Part shown: piece by piece, positions 21,674 to 33,987 of the stretch | Position numbering within the stretch: the first letter of the stretch is position 1 | How the letters are laid out: each line of letters begins with the position of its first letter | NCBI GenBank assembly: GCA_025266875.1 | Contig: JALLLT010000030.1 | Location: 310,001-374,000 of the forward strand | Length of the DNA stretch: 64,000 nt | Direction: 5' to 3' | From: Fennellomyces sp. T-0311 | Taxonomy: Eukaryota; Mucoromycota; Mucoromycetes; Mucorales; Lichtheimiaceae | The notes under the pieces: generated by a model | What the model was told of the DNA's origin: nothing | Database searches by the model: none | The model's input: only the letters and a program-made list of their open reading frames with translations | Position numbers and translations under genes: made by a program

Positions 21674-22792
21674 TCACCTTGTTTCGTTTTGTACATTATT
21701 AAAACCGCTCAAGATACGGGGATACAAGTCATGCAGTGTCAGGATAGAGTCGGTAGACTGAGGCTGCGCTGTTGGCACATCCTCATAGGACAACTTGCCT
21801 GAATACCAAAAAAAAATATGAAAAAAACGCCTCCATCCGTCTTTCTCAAGAAATTTACCTCTTTCTAACAATAGCGCGTTCCATCCAGCATTAAGAGCGC
21901 CTGCAATTTTTTTTATTTAGATTCGTGCGTAACGTCAAGTTCCCAGACAAAAACATACGTACCACGATAATCTGCGTGCAAATCGTCTCCAACATGCAAT
22001 GCTTCTTTTGCACAAACTGGTGGGCGCACATTTCGCAAGGCGACATCAAAGATTTCATGTGCAGGCTTTTCGTATCCACATCGGTAGCTAGGCAGCACAA
22101 AATCCAAATGCTCCGTCATCTTTAGGTTTTTCAGAACATCGTCTACATATCAAACAGTTATCACGGTGACAAGCGTATCTTGAAATCAACGTACGCAGAC
22201 GCTCGTCGGAATTACTTATTACCCCCGTTTTAATTCTTTGTCGTTTGAGTTGTTGCAGTGTATCGATGGCATCGGGAAAGGCCGCATAGCCAACGTCCGA
22301 TGAAAAACGTATGTACAGTGAGTTGAATAGTTTGGCAAAATTCGGGTCCAAATCTAGTCTTCATGAGTACTACTTTTATCACAGTATATATTTGATACCA
22401 CACCCTGTTTAGAGACACCCGCAGTGATGAATGTATCGTAGACTAGCTACGAAAGGATTACGTATAAGTCAGTTGACCAACCATCGACGCGATGTGTATA
22501 CCTCTTCCCACCACCGTCTAGGACTCATGCCTTCACGAAAACCGTAAAACGGATGCCGATCCATCTGCTTTTTGAAAATAGGTCCAAATGCCCTTGACAG
22601 CCCTTCTCGAGTTACATGAATCCCTACGTTCGAGGCTTCTGCCATCTACAACGAAATTGCTTTGGCTTCCGCTGACAGCTTTGTCCATCACTGTAATCTT
22701 ACATACTGCGCCGTTGTACTTCCTCGAGGTTTGAATAAGGTGTTATATGCATCGAAGGTAACGAGTTTAATCGCGTTTTGTGCTGGCCCCAT
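21674..22792 (-). CDS. HDHD3-like HAD hydrolase
   Basis: Seven exons (22792-22703, 22645-22502, 22446-22404, 22353-22195, 22142-21963, 21900-21859, 21798-21674) give 260 residues. HAD motif I is present as TFDAYNTLF near residue 13 (the second acidic residue of DxD is replaced by Tyr, as known for HDHD3-type members), motif II as GVISNSDERL, and motifs III/IV as YEKP and HVGDDLHADYRGALNAGW. The cap segment REGLSRAFGPIFKKQM, then MSPRRWWEE, matches the HDHD3/REG-2 subfamily. The replaced DxD residue means phosphatase activity is uncertain. The gene is convergent with SDS22, with a 6-bp gap between stop codons. Confidence 0.85.
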
Positions 22793-23306
22793 GAAAGAAA
22801 AGGATATTGAAACTACTCTTAGAGCGAAATCTTCTTATTCCGAGGTCGTTTATAGAATGGAAAAATCAGCATAATCTATAAACAAACAAGAGAATAAGAT
22901 AGCGCTACCTGCAAAAACAACAAATAAATACAATATAATGAGTATTAGTAGATAAATCTGATCGACACCACATACACAGCATTTTCGGAGAAGTGTCGAT
23001 ACGTTATACTTTTATTTGATGTACGAAACAAATATATAAAGCTATTACTCTAATTCTACTGACTCAATACCCCTTCGTCACCCCAGTACATCTTTTAATG
23101 GTTCAAGTACTTGGAACCGAAAGTGGTTTATTCTGATCTTCTAAGCCAAATGTAGGGCTACGTAGCATTCCTGTTCAATGTCCTTCGCTTGCTAAAGCAG
23201 GGTTAGACTTATACATGCAGCGGAAACCATCGTTTATTTTAAAATTCATGATCTTGTCTGCACTTGCTACTTTTGCTCTTACTCAAAGCTTACTATGCCA
23301 GTTTTT
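22793..23306. other. spacer, no gene recognised
   Basis: 5' flank of the HAD gene and 3' flank of CVYN copy 12. The words TAAGCCAAATGTAGGGCTA near 23141 resemble the 3' flanks of copies 1 and 2 (near 196 and 1741), so the duplicated unit extends past the stop codon. Confidence 0.4.
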
Positions 23307-23847
23307 TTAAAACGGAAAGTTTGGGTCATTGACCACATTTGTCGGATAGTCTGTTCCGTCGTATGCTTTAACCACGACATTGTAATGATCCTTGTCGCCA
23401 TCTATCGTAACCCAACCAGCGCCGGGGACCGTAACAAGGAGACGAGAAAGCTCATTTCCGTTGTTGATACGCTTGATCTAAGTTAATAAATAAATTAGCG
23501 ACCTTTTTTGAAAGTAGTACGTAGGCACAAAAGAGCTACATACCCGAAGTGAGACCTTTTCATTCGGGTTTCCAGACGGAATGCAGTCAGTGGCAGTGTG
23601 AAGACAGCATTCTTTTCCGCCTGGATTTATCGTTTTGTTGAAAGTACTACACATATACTTCAATGAGCGTGTTGTGGCTAAAGATGTTCATTTACAAAGA
23701 TGACACATACGGGTGGCCTGGGATAGCAGGCCCATACTGTATGACATCCATAGAAGTGCCATCGCTATGATTGTTATAGACGCAGTAGCTGTATGCGTAA
23801 TGTGGAAGGATGGAGAGACCGAGAATTACAAGAGATGGGAAGCGCAT
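23307..23847 (-). CDS. CVYN-family small secreted protein, copy 12, outlying
   Basis: Exons 23847-23711, 23646-23544 and 23477-23307 total 411 nt, giving 136 residues. Signal peptide MRFPSLVILGLSILPHYAYS, then YCVYNNHSDGTSMDVIQY; exon 2 FNKTINPGGKECCLHTATD with DCI in place of DCN; exon 3 LLVTVPGAGW and DGDKDHYNVVVKAYDGTDY. Phases and cysteines match the family. It is separated from copy 11 by SAP18, SDS22 and the HAD gene (4.7 kb) yet keeps the same strand and intron layout. Exon 3 is most like that of copy 3. A GATAAATA element lies about 52 bp upstream. Function unknown. Confidence 0.82.
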
Positions 23848-25853
23848 AGTAAAATCAGTGGGGCTGTGTTATTCCTACACAATAACATGTATACAACCTA
23901 TTTATCTCTTTTGTGTACCCAACAAAACGCAGCCAAAGAAAGTCGTCAGATTCATTTTCCCCCGGTACTGCGATCAGTGTGCGTATCCTGCAGTGCATAG
24001 TTGTTCCTGCTACTTTATTAGACGAAGCAAGGTACAATGGATTTCTACCGTTGATGAAATGCGCCTAAGGTCTGTATTGTACCTCGTCATTACACAGTTG
24101 CCAAGAAAAAAAAAGAGTTGACATACAGAATGAGAAAAAATCAGTATATCTTTCAGTGATGCGTCCTTTACGGTTAGCACTATTATCACTGGTGAGCCCA
24201 CATCTTGAGACGTTGTATTTGCATGGATGCTCTGAACCCCATTCGATTGTTGTCAGTAGTATCAAATAGTATATGAATCTGTGAAGAGCAAGAATTTTTA
24301 TACTGAACTAGCCAATGGATGGTACAGAAGTGTATTAAACTAGCCTTCCGCAAGTTATGTACAACCAAAAAGGTAGTCCCAACAGATCGAACTGATACTG
24401 AAATCACACAGAATGGCCTTACTCTTTAACCACATAAGCCTCCTGGAAATCCCCATACGTAAATACTATGCTATGTCAGTATCCTGGAAAGAGCCGTTTA
24501 TATTGCTATTGGAAACTGACAAGTCCATAATTTACTCCTGGATAGAGTAACATGAACGGCTGAAAAAAGCCAGGAAACTTAGTTTACTTTTACTATCTGT
24601 ACTCATCATATCCAGGGATGAAGGAGCCTTTGGGCATACATCGTAATATATAACTGTATTTGACACCACTTCATGCTGTGCATTGATTACGGACAGCACA
24701 CTGGGTAGACATCATTGTTTAATTAATCTTATACGAGCTCAGTGTACTGCGCTATACCTTATTAATAGAGTTGAAATGGTCATATATCTTGTTAATAAGG
24801 GAAGGACATAGATTATATTAGATGCTGCCGCTCACCTTTTCAAGGCAAAGTGGAATACAGAGAATTCCAGTCCTGTCAAAAGACTTGTGTCACGATGAGC
24901 TGCATAAATAACCTCGGGTACACAAAATTAGGAGATGAAAAGGTTTAGGAAAAGATAATAACATTGCAGAACAAATGGCACGTATGTATAGAGTCACGAA
25001 TAATGACGCAAGCATTGCGATTTCCCTTTATATCGTGTCATGTTACCATATCAACATGTCTCAATCCCTGTCACGAGCCCCCATCAGTTTGCCTGTGCGT
25101 TAGGAGATGGAAAGGTGCGTACTGTTATGAAATGGATCGATGTATGGCTTTATCCATGGCCCAGGCTGGGTAGTTACACCGCATATGCGATCATCATTTT
25201 AAACACTGAGCGTTATCTCATCCAACATATGTTCTGCATCACATGGATTTGATCCTTTGATCGTGCCTACTGTACTCCTAGGATCCTGATTACTGAAGTA
25301 TATAGTCATTAATCCGACAAGCCTACCTTTCGCATCAGATATCTTTGTACGTCACAGTTTAAAGCGATTCCGAACCGTCCAAAAACACCCGAGCAAACGC
25401 AACCATGACAACATCGGTTTCTCACAATGTCAAGTCATATAGAATTCTATGCTCTTACGCAACTTTTTACTCGATTTGATTCGTTTCTGTTGACGACGTT
25501 GCATTGGATAATCGTAATAGGAAGCGCAGTACCACGGTTTGAAACTATAAAATATTCACGGATACATTTTGCAGCATTGGGATTCAATAGAAAGCTTTTA
25601 AAAGATGCGTTGGTATTAAGATGTATAAAATACAGAGAGGATCAAATAAAACCAATGGAGCATGTCATATCACTTACAAATTTTACTACTCAGGCTAATT
25701 GCTTGTCTCTCAACATACCCGAAAGATATTACTCCTTAGTAAAATGAACCCAAATACGATCTACATATATATAAGTATGCGAAACGGATAGTTATTGTAG
25801 AACGATCAAAGAGAAGGATTATTATTTACAGATGAATAAAAAAAAAGGTATCA
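23848..25853. other. 2-kb region without a recognised gene
   Basis: Short open frames exist on both strands (for example 25427-25747 plus), but none has a signal peptide, domain or splice context I recognise. No CVYN fragments found. Confidence 0.45.
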
Positions 25854-27753
25854 CTACTTCTTTTTGTTTGTCGGTGTTGACTTTTTGTTCGTTATGGGAA
25901 CCGAATCCTATGTCGCATACACAAAAGCCTTAATATCTTTTTAATCCACTCACCCCTATACACTATATATACTTACGATGCGCATGGCATGTAAATCAGA
26001 TTGTAAGTCATCCTCCTTTAGCTTGAACACGAGTGTCGGGCGTAAATGCAAAGAAGACCTAGTTAAGGATGATACCGAACTAGTACAAGCATTATGGTTA
26101 TGTTTTTTGAAAAGGATATCAGACAGCTGTTTCCGCTTGTTCGCCTTGCTTTCCCCATTTTCTAATCCACGTCGTCGCAGGGTTCGCTTCAACATTCTTG
26201 CTTGGGATTCCATAACAACATCTACGATGGCAACGGTCAGCACCGAAACAGCAACGGGAAAAGGGCAGTGTACCATATGATAATTCACAATTGTCCTTTT
26301 CTTCCTTCAGCTTGCGTCGTTTCTCCTCAAGAGTAGCAAACAGCTTTTCACGCATTTCTTGCTTTTCAGCCTAAACGAATAGCCGGCGTCAGATTGCAGT
26401 TGGGATCCTCTTGGACCAGCACGTACCAAATATTCCTCCTCAGCGTGAAGTATTTCTCGATCAAACTGCTTGTCCGTCACTTGCTCCTGGTATTGCCGAA
26501 ACAGCCGCCCGTTGTCGATGGTCTTTGCCCGTATCCTTTCAAGCTCCGCAACGCCGTCTACATAGGATGCGTGTGTATCTAGTGGATCACGGGCAGTCAG
26601 AACACGGCGGCCGCATGCGCATACAACACCTACTGCTATGAACCTGCTTGATTTCGGACTGGATGGAATTCAATTTGTCCGCATAAATTCTATACCCGAA
26701 GGTTTTACAAAGGAAGGCATGAGAAATCAAAAATAACACCCATTCCCGGAGCCCTCTCACCGTTCTTTGTTGTCCGTAAAGTCCATGTTGATCTTCTCTA
26801 TGCGTGCGCTGAACTCCTTTCGCTTCTTATGCCGTCTGCCATCTGCTGCTCCGTCGAGTGCTCCTGTAGCGTTTGTAAAAGACTCTGAGTGTGTTTCCTT
26901 TTTCGGCCTTTTTCCAACCACACAATTTACCTTCGTACCAAGCTTCGGAATCGTCTGCTTCGCTTAAATATAGACCGTTGCCCGTAGTCGTCGTGGTTGT
27001 ACTGCTTGCGGCAGCCGTCATTGTGTAATGCACATGCGACTGCTGTTCCTCCATGACAGGAGCCGCTGACTGTGGCTGTGGTTGCTGTTGCTGTTGCTGC
27101 TGCTGCTGCTGCTGCTGAGGAATGTGGGAAGGGTGAATGTGATGGTGTACATGGTATTGGGCGGTGTGGTGGTGAATATGCTGTTGCTGCTGCTGCTGTT
27201 GTTGTTGTTGTTGCGGTCGGCGCTGGGAATACACGCCCCCAGCAATGGCGTGATTCGAGCTAGTCGATCGATAGGTATAGCCCGCAGTTTCCTGCTCATG
27301 ACGCTCATAAACCTGCTGGTGGTGCTGGTAGAGATAGTGATCCTCTTCCTGCGGGGCAGACATAGCAGCATGGTGGTTATGGTGGTGGTGGTGAGTGTGC
27401 TGGTGGTGATGAGTATGGTGGTGGTTGTGGTGGTGCTGGTGCTGGTGATGCGGATGGTAGAACGGAGACGGCGAAGGAGACGGCGACGAGGACGACGGCT
27501 GCGGTACTGGACGGTGATCTGCATTCGACGATGGAGGTGGTGCCGGCGGGGGAGCGAATGGCTTTTGTTGCAATGCAGAAGACGTCCTTTGTAAAGCAGG
27601 GGCAGCAACGGCGGTAGAGGACGGCGAGTCGGTCTGAGACTTCGACGTGGTGGCAGTGGCAGTAATGTCAGCCGCTGGTGCTGGTCGTCCGGTTGAGCTA
27701 GCAAACATAAACGGCTTGTCGGTTTCCAGCATGGAGGTAGAAGCGATTGGCAT
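25854..27753 (-). CDS. Sds3/BRMS1-like subunit of an Rpd3L-type deacetylase complex
   Basis: Seven exons (27753-26919, 26863-26761, 26689-26634, 26578-26427, 26370-26274, 26200-25977, 25907-25854) give 506 residues; lengths sum to a multiple of three. Residues 1-270 are low-complexity: Pro/Ser-rich, a long His-rich run, and two polyGln tracts. The conserved part is a coiled coil: RIYADKLNSIQSEIKQVHSN, ELERIRAKTIDNGRLFRQYQ, TLEEKRRKLKEEKDNCEL, then TLRRRG and PTLVFKLKEDDLQSDL, the order seen in Sds3-like proteins. These scaffold Sin3-HDAC complexes in the nucleus. Exon 1's donor is uncertain (GTTGGA or a nearby GT). The last exon is inferred from a clean GTAAGT...TAG intron; without it the protein would end five residues later. 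Confidence 0.82.
27070..27250. repeat. CAG/CAA microsatellites coding polyGln
   Basis: Two trinucleotide-rich runs (about 27085-27120 and 27178-27220, read as CTG/TTG on the plus strand) encode two runs of 10-13 Gln in the Sds3-like protein. Mixed CAG and CAA codons suggest slow, interrupted expansion. A CAC/CAT run at about 27375-27455 encodes the His-rich segment. Confidence 0.85.
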
Positions 27754-27984
27754 TCTTCAACGAACGTCTCTCAGAACAACCGAAGCGGCGGACTAACTTG
27801 TCTGACTTTGATAAGCCACTCCAGCGGCTTTATGCCTGCGAAATGATGCCAACCGCCAGATATGTCTGGGCTAATCGCCAGCAGTTGAAGTACTTGCTCG
27901 ATGGTCCATTCGTCGTACTGGTCGTGCCTTTTTACTTTTTTTTTCAAAATAATTAAAACAGGAATTACTATAATAAAGAAACAA

Positions 27985-30900
27985 CTAGTATCGCCGATCG
28001 CGACGGTCGTCACGACGGTCTCCATAATCACGAGAATGCTGGTGCGAGCGATGGTGATGATGACGCCGATGAGATGAGGACGATGTGGGGGTATGGTGAG
28101 AATGATGATGCGTGGATGAAGTGGACGACCGACTCTCGTCTGCCTTGGGTGCGGGTGGTGGGTTGTTTTTCAGATGGTTCCAAATATTGACCAGGTCCTT
28201 GTACTTGGGCCGCTTGCTGGGCCAAAACCGCTTGACATACAGCCACATGTCGCGATGGTACTTGTGCCGTTCTTGCCGACTGCGGTTGCTCGGTAACCGA
28301 TCCATCGTCCTGTCTATGCACTTGCCGATCTTGCCCACACATTCCTTGATGAACGCAGGCACCTTATCCTTTTCCAGCTTGTTGGTTTCATCGCGTAACC
28401 GCAGCAACACCGATCGCACGGGCTCCAATGCCCGCTTGGCCTCATCTTCGTCGTAACTCGCATACATCTCCTCCGTATCGGGCTCCTTGTTCTCCTTTTC
28501 GGTCTTCTTCGCGGGTGCAGGCGACGACCGGCTTGCAATTTTGCTCTTGCGCGCCGGCGTGCCCGGAGATGCCCGTGCCGGCTCTTGGGGTAATGGTCGC
28601 GCATGATCATCTGGCTGACACGTTGCCGCAACCACGTCCTTTTTGAATTTGCGAGTGGATTGCTTTTGCGGGTTTGATGGCCGATTCTTTTCATCTTCAG
28701 CGAGCACCTTGAGCAACTGCTCAGCCCGACGAACCAGATGGATAGCTTTGGGCGTCCGCTTATCATCCTTGTCCTTTGCCCCTCGTCGACCAGATTCATC
28801 ATCGTCATCTCCTCCGTGATTCAGGAAAAACTTGTCCTGCAAGCCCAACTCTTTGTCCGCCTGGATCAGCGTCCAACTGCCAAACCCATGCCTATCGACG
28901 CCCACGAGCAACATGGCATCTTCCTTTTGGCCCCATGCACAGGACCAGCCTTGAACGCGCTTGGCTCCCAGCGACATGCGGAATTTGAGGGGGTTGTTCA
29001 TGGTGTTCATTCGTTGTCGTAGCACTTTCATGTCATGGTGGCGTTGCAGTACCTGCCCTGCATTGACACTTTGGATGCCACGCCAGGTGAAGAGAATGGC
29101 CTTTTGCTTTGTGTGTCGAACTTCTCGTAACATTGTCTCTTCGTCTATTGGCACTGGCTTTGAAGAAGATGATGCTGCCTGCAGCTGCTCGGTGATTTTC
29201 GTTTTGCACGCATTCACTAAATCGTCGCACAGAACCAGGATCGTGGCCTTTTCCTTTGCTTCCAGATCCGTGTCGCGCACTGCTTCTTCATATCGTTTCT
29301 CCACATCGCCATACTTGAGCAGACTTCGAATCAGTAATCGCAGGTCCTTTTCGCTAATATCATCCGACTTTCCGTTGCTCTTGGCCTTGCCATTCGACAC
29401 TGCACTCTTTCTTCGTCGCTTTCTCGCACTCTTGTCAGCTTTTTCTTCATCCTCAGAAAACTCGTCAATGTGATTCTCGCGATATGTGCGTCGATTCTTT
29501 TTCGCAGCCCGTTCAAAGAGCGACAGTTCATGTTCAATGATCTTTTGCTCTTCGTTGGCGCGTCGTTCACCATCAGGAATAATCTCGTCCCAACTCAGAT
29601 CGTTCGCTGTACCACCGTAATCCGAGATCTTGAATTGCGCCAAAAAGTCCTCACTTCCCAACGCGCTGTCTTCACCTTCGAGTGTTTCGGTGTGCTCGGC
29701 ACGTGCCAGAATATCGTCCAGATCCATATCATTCAGTTTTTCAGTGTTCTCGTTGGACTGGAACATGTTTTGCGCACCAAATTTGAGAATGGCCGACATT
29801 TCGTCCTTGCTGAAGGGAAGCTGGCGGATCTTGCCCGATGCGGTCGTCAGGGCGTTGTCAGGAAGCAGCGACAAACCGGACGTATCCATCTGTTTGATGA
29901 TACAGTATTCCAGCACCATCTTGCGCTTGGCACGTTCAATGATGTTTTCCTCCATGGTGCCTTTGGTCACGAAACGATACACGTTCACCGACTTGGTCTG
30001 GCCGATACGATGGGCACGCGACATGGCTTGCAGATCGTTTTGGGGATTCCAATCCGAGTCAAAGATAATGACGGTGTCGGCGGTAACCAGGTTGATACCC
30101 ATGCCACCAGCACGCGTAGATAGCAAGAAGACAAAATCAGGACTGTCCGGGGCATTGTAGTGATCGATTGCCTTGGCACGCTCCTCTGTACGCATTCGTC
30201 CGTCCAGTCGTTGGAATGGATGGCCACGCAGAGTCATGTACTCAGACAAGATGTCCAACATCATCACCAATTGCGAGAAGATAAGCACACGATGACCATC
30301 CGATTTGAGACGCGTCAATAACTTGTCCAAAAGCACCATTTTGCCGCTATTCTCGACGAGACCACGGAGTTGCTCGATGCGACTGGCGCGAGCCAGCTCG
30401 GTATCCTGGAACAGAAACGGATGGTTGCTGGCCTTCTTGAGTTCGATGGCAATATTGAGCCATTGTTTCTTGTTCTTTTCTGAGCCGCGGTTGAGCACTT
30501 CAAAGTTCTTGGTGAGGATATTCTTGTACAGATCGCGCTGCATATCGCTCATTTCCACGCGAAGAATGCGTTCGGTTTTGCTTGGAAGTGACTTTTCGAC
30601 ATCCTTTTTCAGTCGACGCAACATGATGCTCTTGAGGCTTTCATGGAGCTTTTTGATCTTCTCCTGCTGGTGATCGTCATCCTTGTCGAGATCAACGTTC
30701 AATTCGCTGAGGTCCATTTCGGGCATTAAAAAGCCAACCAGCGCCAAAAGCTCCTTGACGCTGTTCTGCAATGGTGTACCGGTGATAAGCAGGCGGTTGA
30801 CGGTGTGGAAACTCTGCAAAGCCTCGTACAGCTGCGACTCGGAGTTCTTGAGACGATGGGCTTCGTCAACAGCGAGATACTGCCACTTGAGCGCACCGAG

Positions 30901-33422
30901 TTCGGCACGGTCCTTGAGAACAATTTCGTAAGTGGTGACGAGAATGTTGAACTTTAGCTTCTTGGTGCCGGACAGATAGAATTCTTGATCACGGATGACT
31001 TGACGCGATTTACGGTTGCCGACATAACAGATGGCATTCATATCTGGAGCCCACTGTTTGATTTCGTTCATCCAGTTGTCTGCGGTGGACAGTGGTACAA
31101 CGATCAAGAACGGACCAAAGATCGAGTGCTTGTGGAACAAGGTGCTTAAAAAGCTAATAGTCTGAACAGTCTTTCCAAGACCCATCTCATCCGCAAGAAT
31201 ACCGTTCTTATTATTGCACCACAGCCAGTACATCCAACTTGCGCCATGCAGCTGGTAGTCACGCAACGTGCCTCCAGTAATAAAACTGGGTTGCTCTCGC
31301 AGAATGGAGAATGTCGGACGCGATTTGATGTAAGCGGCAGATCTTCCGGGAATCTGCTGGCTCTGCTCTCGGTCCAGGAAACTGTCAATTTCGGATTGGT
31401 GGTTGTCGGATATGAGTTCGGAGCTTTCCCACGTGCTGTCGTCATAGTGGAGTCGCTTCCATTTGCAAAGATATTCGCAATCCGGTGGAGTTCCTTTCAT
31501 GGCTATGATTCGGTCGACTGTGCGCCATTCTTTTATATCTTCGCGTCGTCGCTCGTTGTTGATGTCCTGCTGTTCGATTTCTTCCTGCGTCGTTTCGGGA
31601 TGTCGCCGGAACTCCATTTCATCGTACACGAAGCTCTTGATATAATTTTCGAGCTTTCGGAATCCCTTAAAAGACTTGAGGTATTCGTACGTGTCCCATG
31701 TGTCGTGCAAATGAGACCACGACTTCCATTTTATGAGAAATTCCATGTTTCGTTCAGGCTCATCCTCCGGGTCATCAGCTACGCAAGCAATAAATCAGTT
31801 ATATGTGGTTGCCATGGTTACGATTGCCATACCAAACTGCGCCCGCCTTTGATGGTCATGCACGCTTTCGATTACATCACCTTCTTCTTCTTCATGCTGA
31901 GGGGTATATGAATTCCGTGCATAAGTGTCATCTTCGTCCGATAACCCCCACAAATCTGTTTTGTCTTCGTTGTAGTTTGTGATTGTTCGCTTTCGCGTTG
32001 AATACCGCAAAGCATCACTGGATGCCAACCGAGTTGCTAATGAAACTAGTTAGATATGCACCAAAGACGTTGAGCACATTATAAAACTAACATTTCGACT
32101 GCCGCTTTTTGGCACCTTTCCGTCGTGGGCGACCGTACGTTTCACTATCTGAGCTTTCTTCCGAAACGTTGTCACTTTCACTCTCTTCATCAAATTCAGC
32201 CCATTGATCTGCAAGATATAACCCGTTAATTTAACCGGTTAGCAAAAATGTTAACGAATAAACCTACTGTTTTGTGGATTTCTCGCAGATCTTCGTTGAC
32301 TACTTCGCTTTGTACCGTTTCTCGGCGCGCCGTAATCATCGCCACTACTGCTATCTGAAGTGGCATCGTCGCTTGCATCACTTAGTTCAGACTCTTCATC
32401 GGATAACGGTGTCGAAGCCTAAATATCGCATTTGATTAGTCATGAGCACGGAGTTTCGAACAGAATAGAAAAAAAAGGTTTACCGCATAACTACTTGATT
32501 TTGGGGCTGCTCGTCTCGATGATCGGCGTAAGCCATACAACTCGGGATCCAAGTAACGGAAATCTTGCTCCTCATCTTCGCCGACACGCCTTCGTCGTTC
32601 TTCACTTTCACTGACTTCTTCAAAAGTGTCATATCCGTTGTTTGTGTTGCTGGCTGTGATCGGGCGATCATCATCATCGTCGTCATCATCATCATAGTCG
32701 TCTTCTTGATCCCACCGAGGACTTGGCGTTAACTCTTCACCGTTGGAGAAGGGGGAGTCGTCAAGCAATGGTGAGGCACCGGACACTGCATTTTCCTCTT
32801 CTTCATCTTCCGAGAATAGTACAATCCGTTTTCTACGCTTGCGTGAAGCAGCCATGTCTAGGCTGTCGTTATCCGAGGCGGTAGCACCCGAGTCTCGCTT
32901 TGTTGGTATTCCGCTGGTATATTCTTCTTCGGAATCTAACAAGAATAAGGTTGTATGAGTATGTCATTGTCGATTGCAATGAGCCAAGAGAGTTATACAA
33001 AGAATAAAGGAAGAAAGGCATGAAAAAGGTGGTTTTGGAAAGGGAAAAGCTTGCGATGGTTGGGGGTCAAAATAACAAAACAAGGACGAGAGCATTGAAG
33101 AACAAAGAATAAGAACGTTGGTCGCCAATGCTGGAAGAAGGAAACTTGACAGCAGAAGTTTTTTTTTCTAAATCCATTGTCATGGCACGCGTTCCATAGT
33201 AACTGAATTTAAGCCATCGATGGGGGTAACCGAGCAAATATTACAGATGCCAACAATCAAGAAAAAAATAAGAGAGAAAAAGAACAAGTGATGGAGACAG
33301 GTGCTTAGCTGGACAGAACAAGGTTTCATTGCAAGGGAACATGTGGTCATTGGGAATGGGAATGGGGTATTGAAAGGGTAAGCCAGTTTTTTTTTGAGAT
33401 ACAAAGCGAACTTACCATGCAT
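27985..33422 (-). CDS. CHD1: CHD1-type chromatin remodelling ATPase
   Basis: Six exons (33422-33416, 32935-32484, 32418-32268, 32208-32092, 32036-31833, 31778-27985) give 1574 residues. The acidic N-terminus is followed by tandem chromodomains (about 285-375 and 395-450; [20 protein letters not shown] and [16 protein letters not shown]), a SNF2 ATPase ([12 protein letters not shown] near 505, DEAHRLKN near 617), helicase C ([19 protein letters not shown]), SANT/SLIDE-like region, and the CHCT helical domain (about 1426-1516, [20 protein letters not shown]). The last 58 residues are Ser/His/Arg-rich. Chd1 spaces nucleosomes over transcribed genes, binding H3K4me through chromodomains. The first exon is only seven bases (ATG CAT G), behind a 480-nt intron; this start is inferred from splice phase. 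Confidence 0.93.
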
Positions 33423-33987
33423 TGGGTGAGAACAGACGCAGTAGGACTCCAAACAGAATTTTCAGATTTTCATCAAACGATTTTCGTTCAGCGGTGTGGC
33501 CGGGATGTTCATTCAATTCTTGTTTCACTCCGTTCCCTTCAAAACAATTTTATACTCGCCATTTACTCCCTTCTCCTCCAGCAATTCTGCGAGTTCTTCA
33601 TGCTCAGGAGAAGGAGAGTGGTACATTTTTTTTTGACAGCGAAGATCGCGCACTAACCTATTACCCCCACTCAATAAGTGACACCAACCGTGAAGGAAAA
33701 AGTTACTCAATTTGTTTCAAATGTAAATCAAGGTCCGAGAACGTTATAGCTATCAGCCAAACCGCGTCCATTATACGCAACGGGATTGCTTGTTGTTATA
33801 AAGCGCAAAATACCCCTTATAGAAGTTGAAAGCTTCGTTTCTGGAGGACAATCAATCACCTGATGATTTACGTAACCCATCAATGCCGAAGGTTATTAAG
33901 GAACTCGGATACCGTACCCGCAGCACAATCTAGCGTGCATTTCGAATGACTTTCTATTCTTACCAACCCGTGCATAAAACATAACGA
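33423..33987. other. spacer, no gene recognised
   Basis: 5' flank of CHD1 and 3' flank of GWT1. No domain-bearing frame seen. Confidence 0.5.

Noticed and set aside
298..23847. CRISPR array or satellite
   Set aside because: The repeated units are protein-coding genes of 0.5-1 kb with diverged spacers, not short direct repeats.
25427..25747. Plus-strand open frame of 106 codons
   Set aside because: No signal peptide, domain, splice partner or neighbour relation; kept only as possible.
27082..27594. Plus-strand frame made largely of Leu and Val
   Set aside because: It is the antisense of the CAG/CAA and CAC runs of the Sds3-like gene.
29470..30160. Plus-strand open frames of about 180-220 codons
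   Set aside because: They are antisense to the CHD1 helicase exon, which has strong family motifs throughout.
31246..31911. Plus-strand open frame of 221 codons
   Set aside because: Antisense to the CHD1 chromodomains and spanning its intron.
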